IMG/VR virus record: IMGVR_UViG_3300037488_001108
Coordinates: 1-51,194 of that record
Origin: a virus
Direction: 5' to 3' (one strand)
DNA: 51,194 nt
Below the pieces are notes generated by a model. The model made no database searches, was not told where the DNA came from, and worked only from the letters and a program-made list of their open reading frames with translations. Positions 31,901 to 39,546 of this stretch are shown here, piece after piece. Both the position numbers and the translations under genes were made by a program. Position 1 is the first letter of the stretch; each line of letters opens with the position of its first letter.

Positions 31901-33817
31901 TTTGGAAACGGAGCAGAAAGTTATAAAATACGTGATTCATTAATTGGTAAATCTTTTAATTTTGGAGAAAGAGTAACCACAGTTGCGGCTCAGGATTACA
32001 AAGCTGCCGATAGGTTTTCTGATATTACATATAGTGGTATTTACAATGGAGAGTCAAATATCAATAAACTAAATGAATTTAATGCAGGTTTGTCTAATTT
32101 TAAACATTGTGAGTCTTCTTTTGGACCGATACAATTATTAGATGGTAGAAATACAGATGTTCTTACTTTGCAAGAAGATAAAATATCTTACGTTTTAGCT
32201 GAGAAAAATTTATTATCGGATGCAAGTGCCGGAGGTATTATTACAGCTACTCCTGAGGTCTTAGGAACTCAAATAGCCCGTACTGAAAAGTATGGTATTA
32301 GTTTTAATCCTGAGAGTTATGTTCAATGGGGATTTGATAGATTTTTTGCAGATGCAAAACGTGGAGCTGTCATTCAATTAAAAGGAGGCGATAGTCAAAA
32401 TGAGCAGTTAGTAGTTATATCAGAGCAAAGTATGAGAACTTGGTTTAGAGATAAATTTAATGCTTCATTTAATTTTCAAAAACTTGGAGGATTTGACCCT
32501 TATATGAACGAGTATGTATTGGCAATGAATGACCAACAATTACCTTTAAACCCTCAATGTTTAGCTTGTGGTACTTCTCAAACATTTACATTATCTGTTG
32601 GTACAGAAGTTTCAAAAACATTTGAGTATTGCGTTGATTTAGGTCCTCTTGTGGGTACTTCTGAGATAACTTGGGCTTTTGTAAATATAGACCCGGGGGC
32701 AACTTTAAATGTAAGTGTAAATTATAATGGAACTGTTGTAACTTCAGGACCAACAAATGTAAATGGAAGTATTTTCTTTGATAAGAATAATATATTGGTT
32801 GAAACAGCAGACATAACTCTTACATATACGGGAGATATGGTTGTAGATGTACTTGCTGATTGTTGTCAAGCTGAACCAATGACTATAGTTGAAGTTGTTA
32901 TAACAAACAATTCAGAGGCGGGGCAAACAATCCATACTCAATACAGATACACTAATGGAGCTTTTATAGGACCTCTTCTTTCTAACTTAGTTTTATTTGG
33001 AAGTGGAACAGCAAGCCCTCTTGTATCAAGATATAACACAAGTTCAGGATTTGTAGGTTCAGGTGCTTTTCCTCCTGAAGGAAGTACTATGAGATTATCA
33101 ACAAATGCAATATCTCCTGATAGTTTTGTGTTTAATATAGCTCAAGATAAATTTAGATATTTAAGAAGTTCTACGTTGTACAATAATACCAATATAGATA
33201 TGAACGCATTATTGGTAGCTTCTACGTTAGCCACCCCTAATGCAGGTTCAGCTCCATTGTACTATGCGGACTTTACGGTTCCTTTAAGTTCACTTGGGGA
33301 TTATCTATATTTGATATGGGATTTAAGAGATGCTATACCTGCTGAATTATGTTTTGGAGGAACTCTTAATGACTCTTGCTGTAATTGTGTTCCGGGTAAT
33401 TACTATCTAAATGCATCTTTTTCTACAGCTACAGCTATATTTAACGACATTAACTTGTCTATACCTGCAACTGATGGATTCTATTCAACAGGAGGAATTG
33501 TTAGAGAATTAGTAAGCGGAGTTTTATTACCTGCTCAACCTTGTAGTTCTTGCGGTGTTGAAGTATCTTTGTGTTTCGGAACAAGTGCTGTAGATGTATG
33601 TTGTAATTGCGATTTAACGTGTACAAGCTCTTACAATTACTATGAAGTACAGAATAATGAAACTTTTAATGCAACACTTTATTATTACAACGAAAATGGA
33701 ATACTTATAAGTGATACTATATTGGCTTCACAAACAGCAGTATGGTGCTCTGTTGGAGCACCTTTCTCCGACTCAAGCATAACTATTGTTGATGTCCAAT
33801 GCGATTGTGTAATATAA
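28952..33817 (+). CDS. Nozzle/muzzle-like tail protein (1621 aa)
   Basis: Begins with a phage signature, NFLAGRMNKVVDQRLLPDGE followed by YVDAMNVRMGS and EVGVITNTKGN, typical of T7 gp12-like nozzle and crAss-like muzzle proteins, which form the tail tube end of podoviruses. The body is beta-rich. The C-terminal 350 residues hold Cys-rich repeats (CSSCG, CCNC, CNC) and a module (TATAIFNDINLSIPATDGFY ... LPAQPC) shared with the N-terminus of the next gene. It probably organises the tail tip and anchors fibres. Confidence 0.75.
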   Translation: MANVTRNFLAGRMNKVVDQRLLPDGEYVDAMNVRMGSTEMAEVGVITNTKGNLFLTSLAYINGTPLSTQARCIGAIQDSANETIYWFVHDPAFPVGATGKLDLIVSFNVLNNTLTYHVISINDGGGINTTLNFNPTYLITGVNLIENLIFFTDDYNAPRFININPPTNRYPNPIANIDQISAESLLVIKKPPTESPTVTPVITSGQENFLETRFICFAYRYKYVDGEYSATSQWSEPAFVPQPFQFSSNSMLNEGMVNSCNTAIIEYNSGGPLVVEVDLLFKESNKNIIKIIEKLNKAEDLGGVNNQVLQYSFNNSKIFTVLNEAEILRLYDNVPRYAKAQTIMGNRLMYGNYVEGYDLIDKNGQPTKFEYLTQLLSESIGQTSLVDATGNGVYNIDPTSTGEVIASSIVTFNLAGITLSEGSSITLNMTIVHSDFTGALPFPAETTDFIDLDFIFTLTTSYPSVYALATSTEFQQAIGTIANIKPVYSATPGAETSCDGTTFTDQLNCLLPNNLDALIKYGSGINAILQPIKIISTPASTIIGLQLIAMEYVNSVTTPTQRVYEYYNFTFARAIFQEISNPSSLHSNRGYEVGIVYMDEFNRSTTALVSLNNTVFVPCGYSASKNTIQITIPKEQRAPKWAKRYKFVIKPDAENYETIYANIFFTDPDSNDVYFLLEGDNMRKVEDGDRLIVKADTSGPTTNCTYATVLEKNAQAADFIIPKEGTEALAGLYMKMNPNSFNLVVDPDAIINPGMRSAFTGISNRTNCAVIQYPMNLLRAAGYDPSNPSWTYEDYTVPSGSRIKIYAKGNRSGGSGGCECNGTLWEVTFTSSRDYDNMYDWWNGDNVSAVLDNPNISQCGGATLVYETGLGQPTCNFNIQKFRFNRDVTTNRLWLNYSAGWACSGVGANYRRYFIDLEVTVFRALNTIIWETQPQDSLPDVFFENNLSFAIDVDGNHAGNVQNQNIATGTPAIIDTGFYNCYAFGNGAESYKIRDSLIGKSFNFGERVTTVAAQDYKAADRFSDITYSGIYNGESNINKLNEFNAGLSNFKHCESSFGPIQLLDGRNTDVLTLQEDKISYVLAEKNLLSDASAGGIITATPEVLGTQIARTEKYGISFNPESYVQWGFDRFFADAKRGAVIQLKGGDSQNEQLVVISEQSMRTWFRDKFNASFNFQKLGGFDPYMNEYVLAMNDQQLPLNPQCLACGTSQTFTLSVGTEVSKTFEYCVDLGPLVGTSEITWAFVNIDPGATLNVSVNYNGTVVTSGPTNVNGSIFFDKNNILVETADITLTYTGDMVVDVLADCCQAEPMTIVEVVITNNSEAGQTIHTQYRYTNGAFIGPLLSNLVLFGSGTASPLVSRYNTSSGFVGSGAFPPEGSTMRLSTNAISPDSFVFNIAQDKFRYLRSSTLYNNTNIDMNALLVASTLATPNAGSAPLYYADFTVPLSSLGDYLYLIWDLRDAIPAELCFGGTLNDSCCNCVPGNYYLNASFSTATAIFNDINLSIPATDGFYSTGGIVRELVSGVLLPAQPCSSCGVEVSLCFGTSAVDVCCNCDLTCTSSYNYYEVQNNETFNATLYYYNENGILISDTILASQTAVWCSVGAPFSDSSITIVDVQCDCVI

Positions 33818-33831
33818 TTTAATTAAAGAAT

Positions 33832-35706
33832 ATGGCAATAAATTCTCCTTTTTTCTTAGATGCCGCTGATTTAGCTACAGCTACAGCGGTATATTTAGAT
33901 TTAGCATTAACAAACATAGCTCCTGATGGATTCTATGGAGATGGAACAATAACAAGAGAGCAGTCATCAGGAATACTTTTGACTGCCGAGGCTTGTGCTA
34001 CGTGTGGAACTCCTTGTGGAAGTTCTATTTCAGGAAGTGGGGGTCAAGGTATTTATCTTGTAAACTTAGATACAGGAACTATTGATACAGGAGCTATAAT
34101 AATTAGATTTTTTCCTCAAAATATACCTGATGGTATTAGAGTTACTTATGATGGAGTTGTATATAATAAATTATCTTCTCCTGCATTTGGAGAATTACAA
34201 AGTCCAAATTATGGACATTATACAATAGTAGGAGCATCAAGCTCTGTATCAACTTGTTCTTCTTGGTATCCATCAGGAGGCACATTACCATCTTTAACTG
34301 AGTATTTATGGAATGGAACTTCATTTATTTCTACAGGAAATACTCAATCAGTTACTATAGATGTTGCAGATATTTTATTAACCACTACATCTCCTTTATT
34401 TTGTGTGATGGTAATACCAAAACCTACAGGCACTCCTAACAATGTGCTTCTCGAAATGCTTGGTCCTTGTTCAGGAACTGCTTGGGATTTAACAGCAGTT
34501 TGTCCTGTGGCTTTACCTTCATTTTTAAGTTCAATAGAATATGAATCTTCATTTATATCTTGTGCTGCACCTTTAACTCAGACTTACTATTTTGCAAGTG
34601 TACAAAATACTCCGGCAGCTACTGTTGAATTGTATGATTATGTATTTTCAGATGCTAATGGAGAGTTTCCTTTAGTTAATGGTTTCTATCTTACTAATAA
34701 TGTTGCTGTTCCAAATAAAGTAATAGAAGTAAATAACGGAATAATAGTAGCAATAACAGCTTGTAATACTGCCTGTTTAGATTGTGTACCGGGTACAGAA
34801 GTTACAATTGGAACTCAAGAATGGACTGTTTGTAATTTAGATGTAACAACTTATAGTAACGGAGACACAATACCCGAAGTAACTGACGCAACTACTTGGG
34901 ATAATCTAACAACCGGGGCTTGGTGTTATTACGATAATGACCCTCTAAATGGTCCGACCTATGGTAAATTATATAATGGATATGCTGTAAATGACCCAAG
35001 AGGGTTAGCACCTATTGGGTATCATATTCCAACAGATGCAGAATGGACAACATTAGCTAATACAGTAAATGCTTTAGTACCTATAGGAAATGTTGGTGGT
35101 AAAATGAAAGAAACAGGTCTGTGTCATTGGGATAGCCCTAATACAGATGCTACTAATTTAAGTGGTTTTACAGCTCTTCCGGGAGGTTGTCGTGGCGATT
35201 TTGGCTTGTTCGTACATCTTGGTGCTAACGGAGATTGGTGGAGCAGAACCAATAATGGAGTAGGACTTAATTATATTCGCTATCTAAACTCCTTTAATGG
35301 CGTATTAAACAGCGGTTCATACACTCCAAATTATGGATTCTCAGTAAGATTAATACAAGACACAACTCCTCTTGTGCAGTTAGATTGGAGTTTTGTAGAA
35401 ACTTCAGCAAATGGCGTAATGGTTATATATGTAGAGGGTAATTCTGTTATAACAAGAAATGTTTCAGACATTGGTACATACTTTGTTAATGTAGGAGATG
35501 TAATAGGTGTAACTGTAAGTTGTACAGCTTGTTCCGCTCCGAATGATAAAGCAAACGTATCTTGCACAGGAATAATAAATGACCTCACTTGTGTATCTAT
35601 TAGTGCGAGTATTAATAATTATTCCGGTTATACAGTAACAAGTGGAGATGTAGGAACAATCTTAACTTTAGATACATTTGCACAATGTACAAATATTTGC
35701 TTATAA
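33832..35706 (+). CDS. Tail fibre with second FISUMP domain (624 aa)
   Basis: The N-terminal module (TATAVYLDLALTNIAPDGFY ... LTAEACATCG) resembles the C-terminus of the preceding protein. Residues about 325-510 form a FISUMP domain (IGTQEWTVCNLD, GAWCYYDND, YGKLYNGYAVNDPRGLAP, SVRLIQD). The C-terminal ~110 residues are beta-rich and Cys-containing. Likely a receptor-binding fibre attached by the shared module. Confidence 0.78.
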   Translation: MAINSPFFLDAADLATATAVYLDLALTNIAPDGFYGDGTITREQSSGILLTAEACATCGTPCGSSISGSGGQGIYLVNLDTGTIDTGAIIIRFFPQNIPDGIRVTYDGVVYNKLSSPAFGELQSPNYGHYTIVGASSSVSTCSSWYPSGGTLPSLTEYLWNGTSFISTGNTQSVTIDVADILLTTTSPLFCVMVIPKPTGTPNNVLLEMLGPCSGTAWDLTAVCPVALPSFLSSIEYESSFISCAAPLTQTYYFASVQNTPAATVELYDYVFSDANGEFPLVNGFYLTNNVAVPNKVIEVNNGIIVAITACNTACLDCVPGTEVTIGTQEWTVCNLDVTTYSNGDTIPEVTDATTWDNLTTGAWCYYDNDPLNGPTYGKLYNGYAVNDPRGLAPIGYHIPTDAEWTTLANTVNALVPIGNVGGKMKETGLCHWDSPNTDATNLSGFTALPGGCRGDFGLFVHLGANGDWWSRTNNGVGLNYIRYLNSFNGVLNSGSYTPNYGFSVRLIQDTTPLVQLDWSFVETSANGVMVIYVEGNSVITRNVSDIGTYFVNVGDVIGVTVSCTACSAPNDKANVSCTGIINDLTCVSISASINNYSGYTVTSGDVGTILTLDTFAQCTNICL

Positions 35707-35719
35707 AATTAATAAGATT

Positions 35720-36532
35720 ATGAATTATACATTATCATATAGCGAAGGAGTTGCCGGTTGGGTGTCTTTCTATTCTTATTATCCTGATTGGATGATTGGA
35801 ATGAACAATTATTTCTATACTTTTAAAGGTGGGAATCTTTACAAGCACAATGTAAATAATTTAAGAAATACATTTTATCAACCTTGGTGGACTCAGTATG
35901 GTCAGCCTGCAAATGCTTTCACATCAACATCTATTCAAACAGTATTTAATACTGCTGCTCTTGAAAATAAATTATTTAAAACTATAAACATAGAAGGAGA
36001 TGCCCCTTGGGGAGCAGCTTTAGAAACTGATTTACAGGTTTCAGGATTTATAGACCAAGGTTGGTTTGAGAAAAAAGAAGCGGCTTATTTTGCGTTTGTT
36101 AGAAACAATAGTATTGGAGAATTTGCACTTAGAAGTTTAAATGGTATTGGAAGAAGTTTCCAAGTTACCGGGGGTGTTGTAATTAAGTTCTCAATTAACC
36201 CATTAATCTCTATAGGAAACATAATTAGTATTGGAGATTTAATTTATTTCTTTCAACCTCCTGCAAATACGCCTTTGCTTGCAGGAAAGGTAACAGCGGT
36301 TACAGTTGACTATCCAAATAACTTAAACCAAATAACAATAACAACCGTAGTTCCGGGAGCTATAGTAACTCCAATAACTACGCAGAACGCTTATTTCTTG
36401 TACGTTAAAAATTCTGTAGCTGAATCTCACGGTGTTTTAGGACACTATTGTACAACTACATTATCTAATAATTACAATAGTAAAATTGAATTATTTGCAG
36501 TTGAAGCTAATGTAATGAAAAGTTTCCCTTAA
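35720..36532 (+). CDS. Virion structural protein, distal tail (270 aa)
   Basis: I start it at MNYTLSYSEGVAGWVSFYS (35720), 14 nt after the previous stop; an upstream ATG at 35678 would overlap the fibre gene. Aromatic, beta-rich (YYPDWMIGMNNYFYTFKGG). The GWVSFYSYYPDWM pattern appears in Bacteroidota-phage tail proteins I recall, without an assigned function. Probably a tail or fibre-accessory protein. Confidence 0.6.
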   Translation: MNYTLSYSEGVAGWVSFYSYYPDWMIGMNNYFYTFKGGNLYKHNVNNLRNTFYQPWWTQYGQPANAFTSTSIQTVFNTAALENKLFKTINIEGDAPWGAALETDLQVSGFIDQGWFEKKEAAYFAFVRNNSIGEFALRSLNGIGRSFQVTGGVVIKFSINPLISIGNIISIGDLIYFFQPPANTPLLAGKVTAVTVDYPNNLNQITITTVVPGAIVTPITTQNAYFLYVKNSVAESHGVLGHYCTTTLSNNYNSKIELFAVEANVMKSFP

Positions 36533-36538
36533 ATTTAA

Positions 36539-36546
36539 TATCTTTG
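36539..36546 (+). promoter_or_regulatory. Promoter -7 box TATCTTTG, near-leaderless
   Basis: TATCTTTG ends 7 nt before the ATG at 36554, so transcription would start at or just before the start codon. Confidence 0.55.
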
Positions 36547-36553
36547 TATCAAT

Positions 36554-36964
36554 ATGGAATTAGAAATTAGAAATCTTAACGACACTGATTACGAAGAAAT
36601 TCTTATAGAATGGTGGAAACAATGGAATTGGGAACCACCTGCTAAAGATTTTTTACCTGAAGATGGCAAAGGTGGTATAATTGTTTATGATGGAGATACT
36701 CCAATTTGTGCAGGATTTATATACGTTACAAATTCAAAAGTTGCTTGGGTAGATTGGATTATATCAAATAAAGAATACAGAATAAAAGAAAAAAGAAGAG
36801 AAGCAATTAAATTATTAATAGAGTCTCTTACAAATATTTGCAAAAATACAGGAAGTAAATATGGTTACGCATTGATTAAAAATCCAAGTTTAGTCCAAAC
36901 CTATAAAGACCTTGGTTGGTCTAAAGGAGAAGGATATACAAGTGAAATGATAAAAATACTATAA
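36554..36964 (+). CDS. GNAT-like acetyltransferase (136 aa)
   Basis: The fold order of a GNAT N-acetyltransferase is suggested: LEIRNLND..., GGIIVYDGDTPICAGFIYV, KVAWVDWIISNKEYR, then helix and KYGYALIKNPSLVQTYKDLGW, a typical GNAT C-terminal stretch. The acetyl-CoA-binding loop (RIKEKRREA) is degenerate, so activity is uncertain. Such proteins are common next to ejection genes in Bacteroidota phages. It starts with its own promoter box. Confidence 0.65.
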   Translation: MELEIRNLNDTDYEEILIEWWKQWNWEPPAKDFLPEDGKGGIIVYDGDTPICAGFIYVTNSKVAWVDWIISNKEYRIKEKRREAIKLLIESLTNICKNTGSKYGYALIKNPSLVQTYKDLGWSKGEGYTSEMIKIL

Positions 36965-36965
36965 A

Positions 36966-37751
36966 ATGGGAGTAGCAACAGCAGTGGCAATAGGTGGATT
37001 AGCAATATCAGCAGGCACAACAGCAATGTCTTTTGTTCAAGCAGGAGAGCAAAAATCAAAACAAAGAAATGCAGAAGCTAAAGCAGCAGCAGCAATGGCA
37101 GAAGCACGTAAAAAACTTGAAATTAATTTTACGGATAAAATGGCTATAAAGAAAGAGCCTTATGAACTTCAGAGAGAAGCAATGCTTTCAGCAGGAGCTC
37201 AAGCTATTCAAGCAGGTGTTGAATCCGAAAGAGGAGCAGCTACTACAGCAGGTAAAGTTATGATGGCTCAAAACGAAGCTCAAGGAGCTATCCGTACAGC
37301 TATGGGTGCTGAACTAACAGACATCGAAAACAAACAAATAGCAGAACAAAGTCGTTTAAGAGATTTAGGGGTTCAGTTAGATTTGGGAGAAGTAGAAGGT
37401 GCTCAGCAGGCAGCAGCAGATGCAGAAAGAGCAGCCGCTCAATCAACAGCTGAAGGCTTTCAAGGACTATCATCAACTCTTCAACAAGGGTTGGCTATGG
37501 TTCCTTTATTTGCTAAATCAGGCTCAGCTAAAGCGTTTGGTAAAATTGAAGGCGAAATGACAAAAGGAGGGGTTTCCCAAGCTGATTTTCAAAATAAAGT
37601 AGCAGGCTTATCTACACAGTCAGGGTATGGTAATTTATCAGGTGTAGGAGGAATGAAAGGAGCTGACTTTACTGATTTTATGTCAGGACTACCAAAAGAC
37701 CAATTAAACAACATCTATGGCTCATTATTTCCTAAAGTAAAAACTCCTTAA
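36966..37751 (+). CDS. Internal virion/ejection protein 1 (261 aa)
   Basis: Starts MGVATAVAIGGLAISAGTTA with a membrane-active N-terminal segment, then Ala/Glu/Gln-rich helices (RNAEAKAAAAMAEARKK). Size, Ala-rich helix content and place ahead of two larger proteins match T7 gp14-like ejection proteins that form part of a channel across the envelope. Assignment by analogy. Confidence 0.65.
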   Translation: MGVATAVAIGGLAISAGTTAMSFVQAGEQKSKQRNAEAKAAAAMAEARKKLEINFTDKMAIKKEPYELQREAMLSAGAQAIQAGVESERGAATTAGKVMMAQNEAQGAIRTAMGAELTDIENKQIAEQSRLRDLGVQLDLGEVEGAQQAAADAERAAAQSTAEGFQGLSSTLQQGLAMVPLFAKSGSAKAFGKIEGEMTKGGVSQADFQNKVAGLSTQSGYGNLSGVGGMKGADFTDFMSGLPKDQLNNIYGSLFPKVKTP

Positions 37752-37753
37752 AA

Positions 37754-39535
37754 ATGGCAACATACTATAAATATGCAGAGCGGGAAGCGGACTCGCAGGT
37801 AAATTGGGCAGAGGTCGGTAAGAATATGAGCGATATGCTTGCCGAAACTAACCGTGTTAGGGAAGAAAAGAAAGCAGCAATAGACCAAGCCACTCGTGAT
37901 ACAATGAACGAGTTGGCAACATCTCCTAATGGAGAACATACAGGAGCAAGACAGGCAGCATTAGAATTTGCAAACAACGCATCAAACTACGTTAGAATAC
38001 AAGACAACCTCTTAAAAAGAGGTCAAATATCATTAAAAGAATATACCGTAAATAGACAAAATCTAAATGATGGTACTGACTTAGCGTTTAACGCATTGAA
38101 AGCCTATCAAGCTAATTATGGTAATACAATGCAAAGATATAGAGATGGAAAGGCTTCTTTATATGAGACTCGTCAAAGACAAAAAGCAGAAGGTTTTGGA
38201 AATTTTAATAAAGCAGCTTTATATATTAATCCTACTAATGGTAAGGTTATGTCTGCTATGAAGACTGAAAAAGTTGTCGATGGTAAAACAGTCTATACTA
38301 TGGATGATACACCCGGTAAAATGGCAAGTGTTGACCAAATAAATACTATGATTGTAGGAGAGTGGGATAAATACGACTACGAGACACCTATAAAAGGATT
38401 TGTTGATGCATTAGGAGAAGAGAAGACAACTGCGGTAATACTTGGAGGTATTACAAAACAAGGTAAAATAACAAGTATTGAAGATATTACAAAAAGAACA
38501 GATATAATTGAGGATGATAAACAAAAATTATATAAATTTATTAATTCTGAAAACGGAATGATTGAAACCATTATAGGACCGCCTATTAATAAATTGCGTG
38601 TACTTATGGACTCTATCCCTGTAGCCCCAAATGGAAAGCCTTACGATATAACAGATGACCCTGAAGAGGCTAAGAAAAACCCTAATTTAATATTAGAAAT
38701 AATAAATCCGAGTACAGGTCAAGCCGACCCTGTATTTACTGATGAGCAAACTCAAGATGCTGAAGAGTTTATTAGAAACCAAATGAGGTCTCAATACGAC
38801 TATAAAGAAGAAGGTCAAGCTGTTGGGGCTGTATCAAGAGATGAAGAGTCTCCTGAAGCAAAAGCAGGAAGAGATAAAGATAAAGAACTTGTAAACACAG
38901 CTCAAATGATTGGTACTCTTTGGGGAGGAGCTAACGGAGCGACTATCGCTAAAGCTACTACAGCATTTAGAGATATTAACCCTAATATAGAGAAAGTAGA
39001 TAGAACCGTAAAAGGTGTAACTGTTACTCTAAAAGGTCCTGATGGAAAACTACAGAAAAGAGAACTTCCTTTCTATGGTACAGATGGAAAATTAATGACT
39101 CAAGAACAATTTATTTTATCGGCAGGTCCATTATTAGGTGGTAATGCAGATTATCTATCAGCAGTTAAAAAAGGTGGATACATTAAAAATGCCAAATTTA
39201 ATGACAGAGACGAAGAGTTTTCTGAAGTAACACGTGAAGCTCCTCCTGTAAAAGCTAAAACAGTAAATGTATCAGATGACTTATTTACAGACTCAGATGA
39301 AGAAGATTCTGCAACTTTGATAACACAAAAATTAAGAGGAGCAGGATTGCCTATCGGTAAAGTTGGAGAGGCAAACAAATGGACTGTGGACCCTACAGGA
39401 GGATATGATGATGAGGTTACTATAACTGCTCCAAGTGGAGATACATACACCTATAGCTCTGATGGAAATGTAGAAAAAAGAGCAGCTGATAAAGCAGGAC
39501 TTGCTAAATTTATAGAAGAACAACAAGCACCATAA
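37754..39535 (+). CDS. Internal virion/ejection protein 2 (593 aa)
   Basis: A soluble, helical, charged protein (READSQVNWAEVGKNMSDML; ASNYVRIQDNLLKRGQ) between the small Ala-rich protein and the giant one, as T7 gp15 sits between gp14 and gp16. No enzymatic motif. Likely ejected with the genome; by analogy only. Confidence 0.6.
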   Translation: MATYYKYAEREADSQVNWAEVGKNMSDMLAETNRVREEKKAAIDQATRDTMNELATSPNGEHTGARQAALEFANNASNYVRIQDNLLKRGQISLKEYTVNRQNLNDGTDLAFNALKAYQANYGNTMQRYRDGKASLYETRQRQKAEGFGNFNKAALYINPTNGKVMSAMKTEKVVDGKTVYTMDDTPGKMASVDQINTMIVGEWDKYDYETPIKGFVDALGEEKTTAVILGGITKQGKITSIEDITKRTDIIEDDKQKLYKFINSENGMIETIIGPPINKLRVLMDSIPVAPNGKPYDITDDPEEAKKNPNLILEIINPSTGQADPVFTDEQTQDAEEFIRNQMRSQYDYKEEGQAVGAVSRDEESPEAKAGRDKDKELVNTAQMIGTLWGGANGATIAKATTAFRDINPNIEKVDRTVKGVTVTLKGPDGKLQKRELPFYGTDGKLMTQEQFILSAGPLLGGNADYLSAVKKGGYIKNAKFNDRDEEFSEVTREAPPVKAKTVNVSDDLFTDSDEEDSATLITQKLRGAGLPIGKVGEANKWTVDPTGGYDDEVTITAPSGDTYTYSSDGNVEKRAADKAGLAKFIEEQQAP

Positions 39536-39546
39536 AATAAATCAAT

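Noticed and set aside
38739-38770. CTGATGAG with GCA/TGC pairing as a hammerhead core
   Set aside because: The GAA core is displaced by one base and stems I and III are missing; coding coincidence.
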